DNA of 64,000 nt from CBDBKL01 sp965206675 (GCA_965206675.1 CBDBKL010000006.1:186001-250000); one strand, 5' to 3'. Shown: positions 27,495 through 36,453, counted from the first letter of the stretch. The notes: generated by a model from the letters alone, not told the origin. Translations and numbers: made by a program.

Positions 27495-27610
27495 GCGCGC
27501 CTACCTTTCATGGGTCGGTTTATAAGCCTATATATTTTGCAAACCATCCCCCGAATAACAAACCGCATCATTTTGAAACGTTGCATAAAAATACTAAAAG
27601 AATATAATAA

Positions 27611-28564
27611 ATGCAAGTAAAAAAATGCAATACCTTGGAAATTTTAGTGAGAAATTCTGACAAAACCTCAAAATCCATCCTGACCCGATATTTTGATATC
27701 TGGCTGGAATCATTGGAGAATTTAAAATCTTCGAGCCCTGAAACGCTCAGAGCCTACTCCTCTGATTTTTTACAGCTCACCGATCATATTGAAAAAAATA
27801 CAGGGCCTAAAAAGCCCGAAAAATTGGACAAGGCATGCCAACTTCTCATCGATGTGGGGAAGGAAATCTGGTCAGATTTGGCCATTTCCACGCGCCAGAG
27901 AAAATTTTCAACCCTTAAAAGCTTTTTACGATTTTTGCTCGAAAAGGGCTATTTGACCCGTGACCTCTCCGCCTCCATCACTCTTCCAAAGGTTGATGAA
28001 AAGCTCCCAAGGTATCTCTCATTAGACGAGGTTTTAGCCGTTTTGAGCTATTTCAAAAAGGCTCTCAATGATAATCCCCAATCTGATGTTTTAATCAGAA
28101 ACCGCCGACTTTTTTTGCTCTTATATGGTGGTGGGTTAAGAGTTTCGGAAGCCTGCCGTGCTCAGTGGAAAGATGTTGTATTGGAAAACTCCAAAATTCG
28201 CATCTTAGGAAAAGGATCTAAAGAACGTTATATTAGTATGCCCTCCATACTCACTGAAGAACTCAAAACTTCTGATAAAAAGACCGGATACCTTTTAACT
28301 CCCAGGCTCTCTGAAAGACATGCCTATACTATAATTAAATCCTGTGGAACTAAGTCTGGGCTTTTGCGAACAATTTCTCCGCATGCTCTAAGACACAGTT
28401 ATGCCACCCATCTTTTACGTGGAGGGGCGGATTTACGAACTATACAAGATCTACTGGGACACTCCTCGTTGAAAACAACAGAAAAATACACGCACTTAGA
28501 TTTTGATTCTTTACGAACAACATTAGAAAAACATCATCCACTAAGTCTTAAGGAAGAAAAATAA
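27611..28564 (+). CDS. Xer-type tyrosine recombinase
   Basis: 317 aa with an N-terminal SAM-like core-binding domain (~28-125) and a catalytic domain. The catalytic residues are in GGGLRVSEACRAQW (Arg), GKGSKERYI (Lys), SPHALRHSYATHLL (His-x-x-Arg), LGHSSLKTTEKYTHLD (His and Tyr). XerC or XerD acting at dif to resolve chromosome dimers is the most likely role; which of the two cannot be decided. About 25 N-terminal residues exceed the family norm, so the true start may be later. No integron-integrase-specific insertion is seen. Confidence 0.88.
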   Translation: MQVKKCNTLEILVRNSDKTSKSILTRYFDIWLESLENLKSSSPETLRAYSSDFLQLTDHIEKNTGPKKPEKLDKACQLLIDVGKEIWSDLAISTRQRKFSTLKSFLRFLLEKGYLTRDLSASITLPKVDEKLPRYLSLDEVLAVLSYFKKALNDNPQSDVLIRNRRLFLLLYGGGLRVSEACRAQWKDVVLENSKIRILGKGSKERYISMPSILTEELKTSDKKTGYLLTPRLSERHAYTIIKSCGTKSGLLRTISPHALRHSYATHLLRGGADLRTIQDLLGHSSLKTTEKYTHLDFDSLRTTLEKHHPLSLKEEK

Positions 28565-28688
28565 AAACCACCAGATATAAAACTATCCATGTGTTCACTA
28601 ATACAAACGAGAATTAATCAACAATAGACTTAACAAAGCGTTAATTCATTCGCCAATGCAAATCAACAGTAGCAGGAATGATGAAGTG

Positions 28689-29495
28689 TTATGAATCTTT
28701 ATCTATGTCTCTAGCAAGGGCACAAAGTCCTCTGTAATAATGTGGATATTCCACGAGCACAGAATAATCACTAATATCCCTCTTCCCCTTTGTCTTTGTA
28801 CTGAGTATCAGAGACCCAGTTCCCTCGACTAAGTATTCGCTTGTTTTCTGGTAGTTTATTATCCTCGTCTCATCTCCTTCAATTTTGTGTGCACTTAGAG
28901 AATGCCCCGAAGGAGAATTTTCCCGTGAAGACCCAGGTCCATCAAACGTACAACTCTCATCAGCAGTAAGTAAAAACCCTGTTGCATTCTTCTTTAGGAG
29001 AGGAGGTCGCTGACCAAAACCATAACCTCTAAAAGCACAATCTCTGCTAAAATTAAATGTGTGAACTAAAGGACGCTCCCTATAAAGCATAGAGTTGATA
29101 TTATGGCTGAATTGACTCGGCTCTGGTTTGATTTCTGCGATTATAAACAGATAGCTATCTTTTAAAATACTTCCTTGAAAATGCAGATGACGCCTACGTT
29201 GAGGTGCAGGATGCACTCCTTTTCTAGTTCTAACGAACCTAGGACCTTCAGGTGACCCAATCTCTTTTGCTATATATCTAGGCGTTGTTGTGATGTGAAA
29301 TACTGGCAGCTCCTCAGAAATATTTTCAATATCAAATGAACCCTCAGATGGAAACTCTGAAGAACTCGCTCCCGGAAACGGAAGGTTATATCTGGAAAAC
29401 ACACTTGAAACAAATTTCTGGCAAACTGTCTCAGCAAAAGAGCTAACAGGAAATAACAAACTGACCGTAACAAGCGTAAGGAATAATGCTTTCAT
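28689..29495 (-). CDS. Secreted protein of unknown function
   Basis: 268 aa with a clear signal peptide (MKALFLTLVTVSLLFPVSSFA, cleavage near AETVC). The mature part has four or five cysteines and Ser/Pro/Arg-rich segments (for example HPAPQRRRHLHFQ and GSSRENSPSGHS). I do not recognise a domain. AAGGAG lies 8 bases before the ATG, so it should be well expressed. It lies in the accessory region beside ankyrin proteins on the same strand, so a role in host or prey contact is conceivable but unsupported. Confidence 0.75.
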   Translation of the reverse strand: MKALFLTLVTVSLLFPVSSFAETVCQKFVSSVFSRYNLPFPGASSSEFPSEGSFDIENISEELPVFHITTTPRYIAKEIGSPEGPRFVRTRKGVHPAPQRRRHLHFQGSILKDSYLFIIAEIKPEPSQFSHNINSMLYRERPLVHTFNFSRDCAFRGYGFGQRPPLLKKNATGFLLTADESCTFDGPGSSRENSPSGHSLSAHKIEGDETRIINYQKTSEYLVEGTGSLILSTKTKGKRDISDYSVLVEYPHYYRGLCALARDIDKDS

Positions 29496-29666
29496 GTTGA
29501 GAACTCCTTTTTATTTTTTAGATGCATATATCTTTCATAAGCCATTATCGGATAAAAAGGAAAATACCTTAATCTGTTTACACTTTAGATAGGCTTTTAA
29601 ATTCAGATTAGTATCTCTCATCACGAAAATAAATCACCACTAAATCTAAATCCGTTAACTTTATAT

Positions 29667-29698
29667 AAAAAAGCGAGGCCGACTGTCCCCGCTCTTTT
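29667..29698 (-). terminator. Terminator of the 452-aa ankyrin gene
   Basis: On the minus strand GAGCGGGG, an 8-nt loop, CCTCGCTTTTTT: a GC-rich stem with one bulge followed by six T. It starts 26 bp behind the stop at 29724. Confidence 0.75.
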
Positions 29699-29723
29699 AA
29701 AAATCAACCACTTTGCAAAACGT

Positions 29724-31082
29724 TTACTTTTTATTTTTCATAAAGGGATTAAACCTCTTAAGCCCCATATTTTTTCTGAGCAACTTTATAACCTCTGAAT
29801 ACTCTCCAGATGGAGTGTGTGGTGGTCCTGCTGGACACCCAATGATGCCAGATTTTTCTGCCGACTTTTGTGCCTTTCTTTGCAATTTTGCCTCTTTTAA
29901 AGGGGTTCTTTCCAGGGCATTTTTTGCAAAGGCATCTGCACCGAATTGGAGTAAAGAATTTGTAATAACCGGATATCCAAAAGCACCTGCCCAGTGCAGG
30001 GAAGTTGTTCCATGTATATCAGAGTTACCGACTTCTACTCCAGCTTCTATAAGTGAATTTACAAGATCTTCATATCCATAATAGGAAGCGATATAAAGGG
30101 GTGCGATACCATTAGGATCTTTCGCATTCACATTGACTCCAGAATCAATAAGCAACTGTGCAACTTCTAATTTACCCATCCATAAAGCTGTAGATAGAGG
30201 TGCGTACCCTTGAGAATCCAATGCATTAACATCTGCCCCATGCCGTATAATTTCCCATACCAGAAACATTTGTATCTCTTCTGGGTTCGGTTCTATAGCA
30301 TGAACCATGTAATTGTGATAGTTATCCATAAAAAAATCTTCATCTCCATACAGTATAGCCAAATGCAAAAGTGTGTTCCCATTAGGATCTCTCGCATCTA
30401 CATTGGCTCCTGCTTTAACAACACCGTCTGCTGTCAAATAATGTCCATAAAGGAATGTCAGATGAAATAGAGTCCACCCATTACTATCCGTTACATTTAC
30501 ATCAGCTCCTGCTGAAATAAGCTCATCGACAACGGCATGCTTTCCATTTAAGAATGCATAGTGCAGAGCCGTCCAACCATGAGTATCCGTTGCATTGACA
30601 TTAGCTCCTGCTTTAATAAGCAACTTTGTAAGTTCCAGGTTCGACCACGCATGGTGAAGTGGAGTGTGTCCATCTTCATAGGCGACATCCATATCGGCTC
30701 CAAACTCACCGAGTAAAAGAACCAGATCATCTCTGTTATAATTAAGAGCCCAATGTACAGGCGTCCATCCCCGATTATCTGTTATGTTGGGATCAGCTCC
30801 TGATTGAAGAAGTACTTTTGCAACATCACTGCTCATATGTGCATCAGAAACGGCCCAGTGCAGAGCTGTTTTACCCTGACTATCCTGCGCATTAATATTC
30901 ATATTTACATCAATAGAAGGGAGACGTTCTCCTGCTCCACCAAGAAGAGTTTTAATTTTCGTCAAGTTACCGCCTCTGACAGCTTGAAAAAGCTGTTGAT
31001 CGGCATAAGCAGAAAAAGAAAACAGTAACGTTAAAACCAACAAAATTTGAGCACTTCTTAATAGTCCTTTTATGGTTTTCAT
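29724..31082 (-). CDS. Secreted ankyrin-repeat protein (452 aa)
   Basis: A signal peptide (~1-27, ending SAYA) precedes about ten ankyrin repeats filling residues ~35-415. Typical units are GKTALHWAVSDAHMSSDVAK and GHTPLHHAWSNLELTKLLI. The C-terminus is basic (AKLQRKAQKSAEKSG). Ankyrin repeats bind proteins; a periplasmic or secreted location is predicted by the signal peptide. AAGGAGG upstream of the ATG is a strong ribosome-binding site. Two further secreted ankyrin genes are at 34170 and 35358. Confidence 0.9.
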   Translation of the reverse strand: MKTIKGLLRSAQILLVLTLLFSFSAYADQQLFQAVRGGNLTKIKTLLGGAGERLPSIDVNMNINAQDSQGKTALHWAVSDAHMSSDVAKVLLQSGADPNITDNRGWTPVHWALNYNRDDLVLLLGEFGADMDVAYEDGHTPLHHAWSNLELTKLLIKAGANVNATDTHGWTALHYAFLNGKHAVVDELISAGADVNVTDSNGWTLFHLTFLYGHYLTADGVVKAGANVDARDPNGNTLLHLAILYGDEDFFMDNYHNYMVHAIEPNPEEIQMFLVWEIIRHGADVNALDSQGYAPLSTALWMGKLEVAQLLIDSGVNVNAKDPNGIAPLYIASYYGYEDLVNSLIEAGVEVGNSDIHGTTSLHWAGAFGYPVITNSLLQFGADAFAKNALERTPLKEAKLQRKAQKSAEKSGIIGCPAGPPHTPSGEYSEVIKLLRKNMGLKRFNPFMKNKK

Positions 31083-31601
31083 TTTAGATACCTCCTTGTT
31101 ATAAATGTTTTAGATAAAGATACAGCTCGCACTAAGACTTATACACACAGTTCTTTTTGTCAATTTCAAAACCTAAAAAATAGGAACATTTCCGTCCAAC
31201 ACAGAGGACTTAAAAACCTCAGAGGTTTATATATCCCACATACTCACCCATTTTCACTGACTTTTCAGTGTTTAAAGAAACCACAGACGTTGTCATGTGC
31301 TTTTCCACCCATGTCCCCTTAGTCTATGAATCCTATTTTCTATAGTGCGTAAAAATCCCCTTAAAACATTATGGTTCATAATACATTTTAGGTAGAGTAA
31401 ACTTGTCTTTTATCTACGAATACGATATTTCATGTTGTTTATACAAAGGTGATTGACATTATAATTAGGATTGTCAGTTCATAAAGTGGAAAACTTATAA
31501 AATGAAAAGGTTTGTTATTTTGACGACCATAAGTGAGAAATCGTTGGAAGAGTAAAAGAGTGAGTGTGGTTATTTTTAATCTTAGTAAGGAGTGTGAATA
31601 G
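31083..31601. other. 519-bp intergenic region between ankyrin gene and gcvH
   Basis: No ORF is supported. It should hold the divergent promoters. TTGACA at 31453-31458 is a -35-like hexamer for gcvH, but no convincing -10 box is spaced correctly. A short hairpin CACTG-ACTTTT-CAGTG lies around 31256. No glycine riboswitch pattern is seen upstream of gcvH. Confidence 0.4.
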
Positions 31602-32000
31602 ATGAATCATTTTTCAATACCGGAAGATTATTATTATACGAAGGACCATGAGTGGGCGCATGTGGATGAAAATATTGTAACTGTTGGGTTAACAGATTTT
31701 GCACAGAGCACATTGGGAGAGATTGTATATGTAGAGTTACCTGAAGAGGCGCAGAAGGTGACTCAGGGTGATCCTTTTGGAGTTGTAGAAAGTGTTAAAG
31801 CTGTTAGTGATTTAGTAGCTCCTGTATCTGGTACAGTGATTGAGGTTAACGCTCCTATTTTAGAAGATCCGGGTGTATTGAATGATGATCCTACGGACAA
31901 GGGATGGTTAATTCGCATTGAGATGGATACGGAGCGAGAGTTAGCATCATTACTGAAGGCACCTGATTATAAGAAGTATGTTGAAAAGCAGAAGAAGTAG
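31602..32000 (+). CDS. gcvH: Glycine cleavage system H protein
   Basis: Carries the lipoyl arm that shuttles the aminomethyl group between the P, T and L proteins. The lipoylated Lys is in VVESVKAVSDLVAPVSG, and the family N-terminus YYTKDHEWAHVDENIVTVG is clear. 132 aa is standard. AAGGAG lies 9 bases before the ATG. gcvT and gcvP are not in the window, so this is a stand-alone gcvH, which can also serve lipoate transfer. It is followed 4 bp later by tRNA-Leu. Confidence 0.97.
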   Translation: MNHFSIPEDYYYTKDHEWAHVDENIVTVGLTDFAQSTLGEIVYVELPEEAQKVTQGDPFGVVESVKAVSDLVAPVSGTVIEVNAPILEDPGVLNDDPTDKGWLIRIEMDTERELASLLKAPDYKKYVEKQKK

Positions 32001-32004
32001 AAGA

Positions 32005-32089
32005 GCCCGCCTGGTGGAATTGGCAGACACGCTAGACTTAGGATCTAGTGCCGCAAGGCGTGGGGGTTCAAGTCCCTCGGCGGGCACCA
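32005..32089 (+). tRNA. tRNA-Leu, anticodon TAG
   Basis: 85 nt including an encoded CCA. Acceptor stem GCCCGCC/GGCGGGC, D arm with TGGTGGAATTGGCAGACA, anticodon stem CTAGA/TCTAG with loop CTTAGGA (anticodon TAG at 32039-32041), long variable arm (TGCCGCAAGGCG) typical of Leu, and T loop GGTTCAAGTCC. It reads CTA codons. Its 3' end is duplicated 220 bp downstream. Confidence 0.97.
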
Positions 32090-32318
32090 ACGTTTATTCT
32101 ATCAAACTTAATAAATGAAAAAATAACTACTAATATACCCATAGAGAGAGGGGCTTGAATAGAGTGAGCGACCACGGCAAAATGCGATCAAGGGGGAACA
32201 TTTTGAAGGGGGCAGTCACACACGATGTGTGACTGAGCGAGCGGCCCCGTCTCCGGGGCGAGTTGCTGGAGGCAACGAGCGGGAGGAACAAGTCCCTCGG
32301 CGGGCACCAACGTTTATT
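32069..32318 (+). repeat. 30-bp direct repeat of the tRNA-Leu 3' end (att-like scar)
   Basis: 32069-32098 (inside and just past the tRNA) is identical to 32289-32318, an exact 220-bp offset. The repeat covers the T-arm 3' side, acceptor strand, CCA and 8 bp beyond. Direct repeats of a tRNA 3' end are the usual product of tyrosine-integrase insertion at a tRNA. The enclosed DNA is too short for an integrase gene, so it would be a remnant or a very small element. Confidence 0.85.
32213..32276 (+). repeat. Cluster of three perfect short-loop hairpins
   Basis: CAGTCACACA-CGA-TGTGTGACTG (32213-32235), GCCCCG-TCTC-CGGGGC (32244-32259) and GTTGC-TGGAG-GCAAC (32262-32276) follow each other within 64 bp. 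The stretch is much more GC-rich than its surroundings and lies inside the 220-bp segment between the tRNA-Leu direct repeats. It may be a structured RNA or an element end. Confidence 0.7.
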
Positions 32319-32380
32319 GGGTCCATTCCGGACACATAGGTTACAGATTATTCCGAAGACATGGGTAACACTTTCGGTCC
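32319..32380. mobile_element. Possible IS481-family terminal remnant
   Basis: Two imperfect repeats, CCGGACACATAGGTTACA (32329-32346) and CCGAAGACATGGGTAACA (32353-32370), resemble the tandem TGTTACC-ATGTC-CCGG motifs I associate with IS481-family ends. No transposase gene is present. The right edge of the tRNA-Leu scar touches it. The family assignment is from memory of the pattern only. Confidence 0.4.
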
Positions 32381-32435
32381 AAAAGGATAATACCATCGTA
32401 TTTATAAATGAAAAAATATGTATAATTAAAATTAT

Positions 32436-32657
32436 ATGAGAACGAATGACTGGCTAGACAATCTCGCAAAAAATTTAAAGAAGGAGCGAAAAAACCTGAA
32501 TTTATCTCAGCAAAAACTTGCTGAAAAAGCGAAATTATCGTTGACCACGATTACAAGAATTGAACAAGGCAATATGAAGAACCCAACTCTGGATACTATT
32601 GAGGCCCTTGGGCGTGCTTTGAAAAAATCCAACCCTTTAGATCTTTTAAGAAAATAA
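32436..32657 (+). CDS. Small XRE-family HTH regulator
   Basis: 73 aa, essentially one Cro/C1-type helix-turn-helix (NLNLSQQKLAEKAKLSLTTI, RIEQGNMKNPTLDTIEALG). It should bind DNA as a dimer; target unknown. There is no Shine-Dalgarno, but a perfect TATAAT (32421-32426) ends 9 bp before the ATG, so the message may be leaderless. It sits just behind the tRNA-Leu scar and IS-like remnant, as expected for a regulator left from a small mobile element. Confidence 0.85.
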   Translation: MRTNDWLDNLAKNLKKERKNLNLSQQKLAEKAKLSLTTITRIEQGNMKNPTLDTIEALGRALKKSNPLDLLRK

Positions 32658-32756
32658 ATTTGATATAGAAACTAATGCGTCGAGTAATTCTCCAGTATCT
32701 TTTAAAGTTAAGCAAACTTGAACAGAGCAAGCAACCTGTGCCAAAATCAGAGACGT

Positions 32757-33896
32757 ATGAAATTCTCTAGATTAGTGACATTTCACTTTTTTATTTTCTG
32801 GGCCTTAGCGGGCCATACGAAAGCCACATTTACGACTTATAATTTAGGTTTAGCTCATGGCTTTGTTCCCTTAGCCAAAGAACGCCTTCCCTATCTAGCA
32901 GACGCTTTAGCAACTTTTCCAACAGACGTTCTTTGTTTGCAAGAGGTTTGGACGGAAGAGGATAGACAGATCATCACTGAAGCTTTACAATCGTCATTTC
33001 CCTACCAATTTGCAACTCCAATTGAAAATATTAAATCCGACAAGCGTCCCGTCTGTTTACCCGGAGAACTTCTTGCCGAGGATAAGTTCGTCAGGTGCAT
33101 GTTAAGTCATTGTTTTAAACTAAAAGGAGATGAATTCACTCAATGCATTTTACAAACATGTGGCACCGCCCTTGATGAACTCAAAAATGAAAACCCTCAG
33201 TGTGCAACGGCACTGATGGCACAAGTGGGAAAGTCTCCGTTGAGTGCTTTACTGACTGTGCTTAATCCCTTCGCTCGAGCTAATCTTTTTGCTTATGAAG
33301 GTTCCAATGGCCTAATGCTTCTCTCCAAACACCCCTTAGAAGACATAAGTTTTTTGGATATGACTGATATATCGACTTTAAATAGAAGAGGGGCTTTAAT
33401 TGCCAACGTAGAGATTAATAATCATCCTTATCAGGTTTCATGCACTCACCTAACTTCAAGACATCCCGATGTTCCCTATACTGGAAATTTAGAAGGCTGG
33501 GGTGAAGAAAATAAGATGCAGCTTACCCGTTTGTTAGAAGAGACTTCCAATACCCTTCCTGCCGTACTTATGGGAGATTTTAACTGCGGACTGAGCTCTT
33601 CTCAATTCGCCCTTGATGCGGAATTAGAAAATTCCTGCCGCCTTCCACTAAATCATGGGTTCAAAGATCCTTTGGTCGAAAGCAACCCTGAATGCACTTA
33701 TTGTTCAGAGGCTATCAACACTTTAAACAAAGGCACTAGCAAAAATGAATTGATCGACCACATCTATATCAAAGGAGCATCAGCTTTTTCCTCTGAAGTT
33801 GTTTTCAAAGAAAAAATAACTGTACAAACAGAGGAAGGAGACGAACAGCTTACGAATCTTTCTGATCACTTTGGGGTGCGAGTAAAAGTGAAATAA
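32757..33896 (+). CDS. Secreted endonuclease/exonuclease/phosphatase (EEP) family protein
   Basis: DNase I / sphingomyelinase-type fold. Motifs: TTYNLGLAHG, CLQEVW (metal Glu), CTHLTSRH (catalytic His region), MGDFNCG (Asp, Asn) and C-terminal LSDHFGV (Asp-His). A signal peptide (~1-23, ending TKA) predicts export. An insertion near residues 85-145 holds about eight cysteines (VRCMLSHCFK, QCILQTCG), suggesting disulfides suited to a secreted enzyme. DNA, RNA, phospholipid or phosphoinositide could be the substrate. ATG 32757 is preferred to TTG 32718 because it places the signal peptide at the N-terminus. Palindromic copy C follows 24 bp after the stop. Confidence 0.85.
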   Translation: MKFSRLVTFHFFIFWALAGHTKATFTTYNLGLAHGFVPLAKERLPYLADALATFPTDVLCLQEVWTEEDRQIITEALQSSFPYQFATPIENIKSDKRPVCLPGELLAEDKFVRCMLSHCFKLKGDEFTQCILQTCGTALDELKNENPQCATALMAQVGKSPLSALLTVLNPFARANLFAYEGSNGLMLLSKHPLEDISFLDMTDISTLNRRGALIANVEINNHPYQVSCTHLTSRHPDVPYTGNLEGWGEENKMQLTRLLEETSNTLPAVLMGDFNCGLSSSQFALDAELENSCRLPLNHGFKDPLVESNPECTYCSEAINTLNKGTSKNELIDHIYIKGASAFSSEVVFKEKITVQTEEGDEQLTNLSDHFGVRVKVK

Positions 33897-33920
33897 ATAT
33901 CGCTTCGGTTTGTATCCGAA

Positions 33921-34044
33921 GACTGTTGAAAAGGTGTCATCTACTTCGTTGCAATCACTCAAACACTCACTCCGACGTAGGAAAAACTACGCATCCGTTC
34001 GGTTTGAACTTGAACGCCTCGTATCTAACACCTTTTCAACAGTC
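33921..34044 (+). repeat. Palindromic element family 1, copy C
   Basis: 124 bp with perfect 16-bp arms GACTGTTGAAAAGGTG (33921-33936, 34029-34044). The interior matches copies A and B. About 35 bp beyond the right arm (34045-34081) are also shared, with two mismatches, with the corresponding flank of copy D near 53.2 kb, so the homologous unit is larger than the palindrome. Confidence 0.93.
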
Positions 34045-34169
34045 CTTTTGGCTCACTACATAATTTTCTTTTTTACGTTAGCTCTGCACTTGGAAAAGAA
34101 ATAAAATCTCAAAATCTTCTCACTGTTAGTAATGATTGCTGCTAGAGTAAAAAAGTATCATGGCCTAAT

Positions 34170-35234
34170 TTAGTAATTACAAGCCACTTGCATTACCTTC
34201 TGCTGTTTTTCAAACAGCGATTGAATTTGACGATTTCTTTTAGCTTTTTTAGGAAGCATCTCGATAGCTCTTTGTCCCATCTCATTTGGAATATCCGTTC
34301 TGGCTCCAGATTCAAGTAACAATCTCGTCATCCTAGGGTTTTCATTAAGTACAGCAAGATGCAAAGCCGTGTTCCCTCTAATATCTGGAATATCCACATC
34401 AGCACCTTGTTTGATAAGAAATCTGACCATCTCATATTGTTCATGAACCACAGCTTCAATTAAGGGGGTGCTCAAGTCTTTATCTTGAACATTAATATCA
34501 ACCTCTAATTGCAGTAACCGTTGAGCAATAATTTTATGACCTGTCCTTGCAGCTATATGTAGAGGAACTTCCCCTAAAAGATTTGGAGCCTCAAGCCCAG
34601 CACCTGCATGAATCAGTTGCAACGCTATATAGATTTCTTTTATATGCTTTACACTTCCTGCACGTGAATTAGACATAGACTTATGAAAAGGAGTGTTTCC
34701 CGAATTATCTGAAATATTTACTTTAGCTCCATTTCGAAGAAGTAATGTAAGAGTTCTTAACCTAACCCGCATAGCTGCATAATGAAGTGGAACTCTACCC
34801 CAATTATTGGGAATATTAGGATCCGCATCCGCATCAAGAAGTAAACTTGTCATGTGTCTGCCATGAATAGCGTTTCTCAAGTAACTATTAAAACCCGCTC
34901 CTTTTATCCTGCCAGCAGCCAGATGTAGAGGTGTATCCCCTCTTTCACTTTGTATATTAACTTTGGCTCCTGCTTTAATAAGGAGTTTTATAATACTTAT
35001 AAACCCCTGAAAGACCCCTTCATGTAAAGCAACATACCCTCCAGGACCTGGAACGTTTGGGTCACGTCTTTCTTTGAAAAGTAATTGCTCTATACTAAGC
35101 ACATCCCCTAAATATGTAGAGCCATAGACAGGGTCTCCTTTAGAAATATAATCAAGATCTCCCTCAAAGGCATGAAGCTGTAGGGAAAAAGAAAATATTA
35201 AAACGAAACCAAGTTTTTTGGTCATAAGCACCAT
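34170..35234 (-). CDS. Secreted ankyrin-repeat protein (354 aa)
   Basis: A signal peptide (TKKLGFVLIFSFSLQLHA) is followed by about eight ankyrin repeats (~50-325), for example GDTPLHLAAGRIKGAG and GNTALHLAVLNENPRMTRLL. The C-terminus is basic (PKKAKRNRQIQS). The open frame extends to TTG 35267, but ATG 35234 puts the signal at the N-terminus; an ATG 9 bases further is also possible. It is on the same strand as the 229-aa ankyrin gene, 90 bp downstream of it, perhaps in one transcript. Confidence 0.88.
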   Translation of the reverse strand: MVLMTKKLGFVLIFSFSLQLHAFEGDLDYISKGDPVYGSTYLGDVLSIEQLLFKERRDPNVPGPGGYVALHEGVFQGFISIIKLLIKAGAKVNIQSERGDTPLHLAAGRIKGAGFNSYLRNAIHGRHMTSLLLDADADPNIPNNWGRVPLHYAAMRVRLRTLTLLLRNGAKVNISDNSGNTPFHKSMSNSRAGSVKHIKEIYIALQLIHAGAGLEAPNLLGEVPLHIAARTGHKIIAQRLLQLEVDINVQDKDLSTPLIEAVVHEQYEMVRFLIKQGADVDIPDIRGNTALHLAVLNENPRMTRLLLESGARTDIPNEMGQRAIEMLPKKAKRNRQIQSLFEKQQKVMQVACNY

Positions 35235-35357
35235 TTCTTTTTTTGTTCTTTTAGCTTCCAATAACAAAATCTGTCAGATAAAGAAAGTAATAAATTAAGC
35301 AGCCAAATATGAAAGAGAATAAGAAATCAATCCAATGAGGTTGAAATCATTTATTGC

Positions 35358-36047
35358 CTAATACAAACAAGACCCATAATTATAATTAGGCAGTTTATGC
35401 AAAGTGTTCCCTAAAGGTAATTGCCCACGACGATCTGGAATATCAAGAGCACCCTTTTCCATGAGCAATCTGATAACAGTTATATTTCTTTTCCAACCCG
35501 CATAATGTAAAGATGTCTCACCGCGCTTGTTCTGAGCATTTGGATCAGCTTCAGAGTCCAATAATGCCTTTACAATTTCAAAGGCAGGATCGTAAGAAGA
35601 TGAAGCATCTGTCACTTCACCTCCTCTTACTCTAGGTAAATTAATAATTTTCAATATAGCATGATGTAAGGCCGTCTCACCGCGTTTGTTCTGAACATTT
35701 GGATCAGCTCCATGTTGAAGTAACCGCAGAGCAAACTCTAGATCCCCACGAGCAGCCGCCACATGTAAGGGAGTATCACCTAGGTTGTTTTGAGCGTTGA
35801 TCGCTTCTACACCAACTTCAGCTAACCACTCTGAGGTTAGTATACTTTCTGCAAAAGGAGCATAGTGCAAGGGGGTATTTCCCATGTGATTTCTAACATC
35901 AACCCACCCTCCTCCTTTTTTAGATGGTATTTCGACAAAATTAAATGTTTCTTCCATCACGAGAGTTACTGAGGCTTTTCTCTCTTCTGCAGAAAGTTCT
36001 AAAGTAAAGAATAATAGAATAATGAAAAGTTTTAAATATGAAAACAC
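35358..36047 (-). CDS. Secreted ankyrin-repeat protein (229 aa)
   Basis: A signal peptide (FSYLKLFIILLFFTLELSA) precedes about five ankyrin repeats, with GDTPLHVAAARGDLEFALRL and two near-identical NAQNKRGET-type turns. It ends in a Cys (YGSCLY), as the neighbouring 354-aa protein does (ACNY). The start is GTG 36047 with AGGGGG about 12 bases upstream. It looks like a shorter paralog of the neighbour. Confidence 0.85.
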   Translation of the reverse strand: MFSYLKLFIILLFFTLELSAEERKASVTLVMEETFNFVEIPSKKGGGWVDVRNHMGNTPLHYAPFAESILTSEWLAEVGVEAINAQNNLGDTPLHVAAARGDLEFALRLLQHGADPNVQNKRGETALHHAILKIINLPRVRGGEVTDASSSYDPAFEIVKALLDSEADPNAQNKRGETSLHYAGWKRNITVIRLLMEKGALDIPDRRGQLPLGNTLHKLPNYNYGSCLY

Positions 36048-36453
36048 AATAACTTTTCACCCCCTTCTAAAATAGCAGGCTCTTCCTTATATAAAGTAGT
36101 TATAGAACAGTCAATTTTTAACTTCAAAAGAAAGGGAAATGAAATATAATTGACAAGCTACAGAAAAGAGCTTCAGAGAAGTTAGGTTTTATATTTTTAC
36201 AATCCAAAAACTTTTCAACACATAACATAAAAAATATCTGATCTCTTAAAAAAGCTTGATTTTATATACAAATCTCGAATGCGATATATTCAGAGAGGGC
36301 TTAAAAGTTTGATATCATTAACTTTCAAATTGAACAGCCACTTAAAAATAAGAACCAAATAGATCTTAATTTTAAATTTGTAATTTTTCTGGATATAAAG
36401 ACTGCAAACAATAGGAACAAATACACGGCTTGAATCAACTCAGCATAAAAATG
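36048..36453. other. 406-bp AT-rich intergenic region
   Basis: No ORF, repeat family or clear hairpin is seen. It lies between the end of the 999-aa lipoprotein gene and the start of the 229-aa ankyrin gene (both minus strand), so it must carry the ankyrin promoter; no confident boxes. Confidence 0.3.

Noticed and set aside
27611..28564. Tyrosine recombinase as the integrase of the tRNA-Leu element
   Set aside because: Its sequence looks like a housekeeping Xer protein, it lies over 4 kb away, outside the direct repeats, and nothing links it to the tRNA site.
31380..31601. Glycine riboswitch upstream of gcvH
   Set aside because: No recognisable tandem glycine aptamer motifs; the leader is very AT-rich.
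33160..33180. Additional sigma-54-like TGGCAC sites (also near 10010, 47880 and 53362)
   Set aside because: They lie inside genes, the RNA candidate or the repeat, and lack a proper -12 box or a downstream start.
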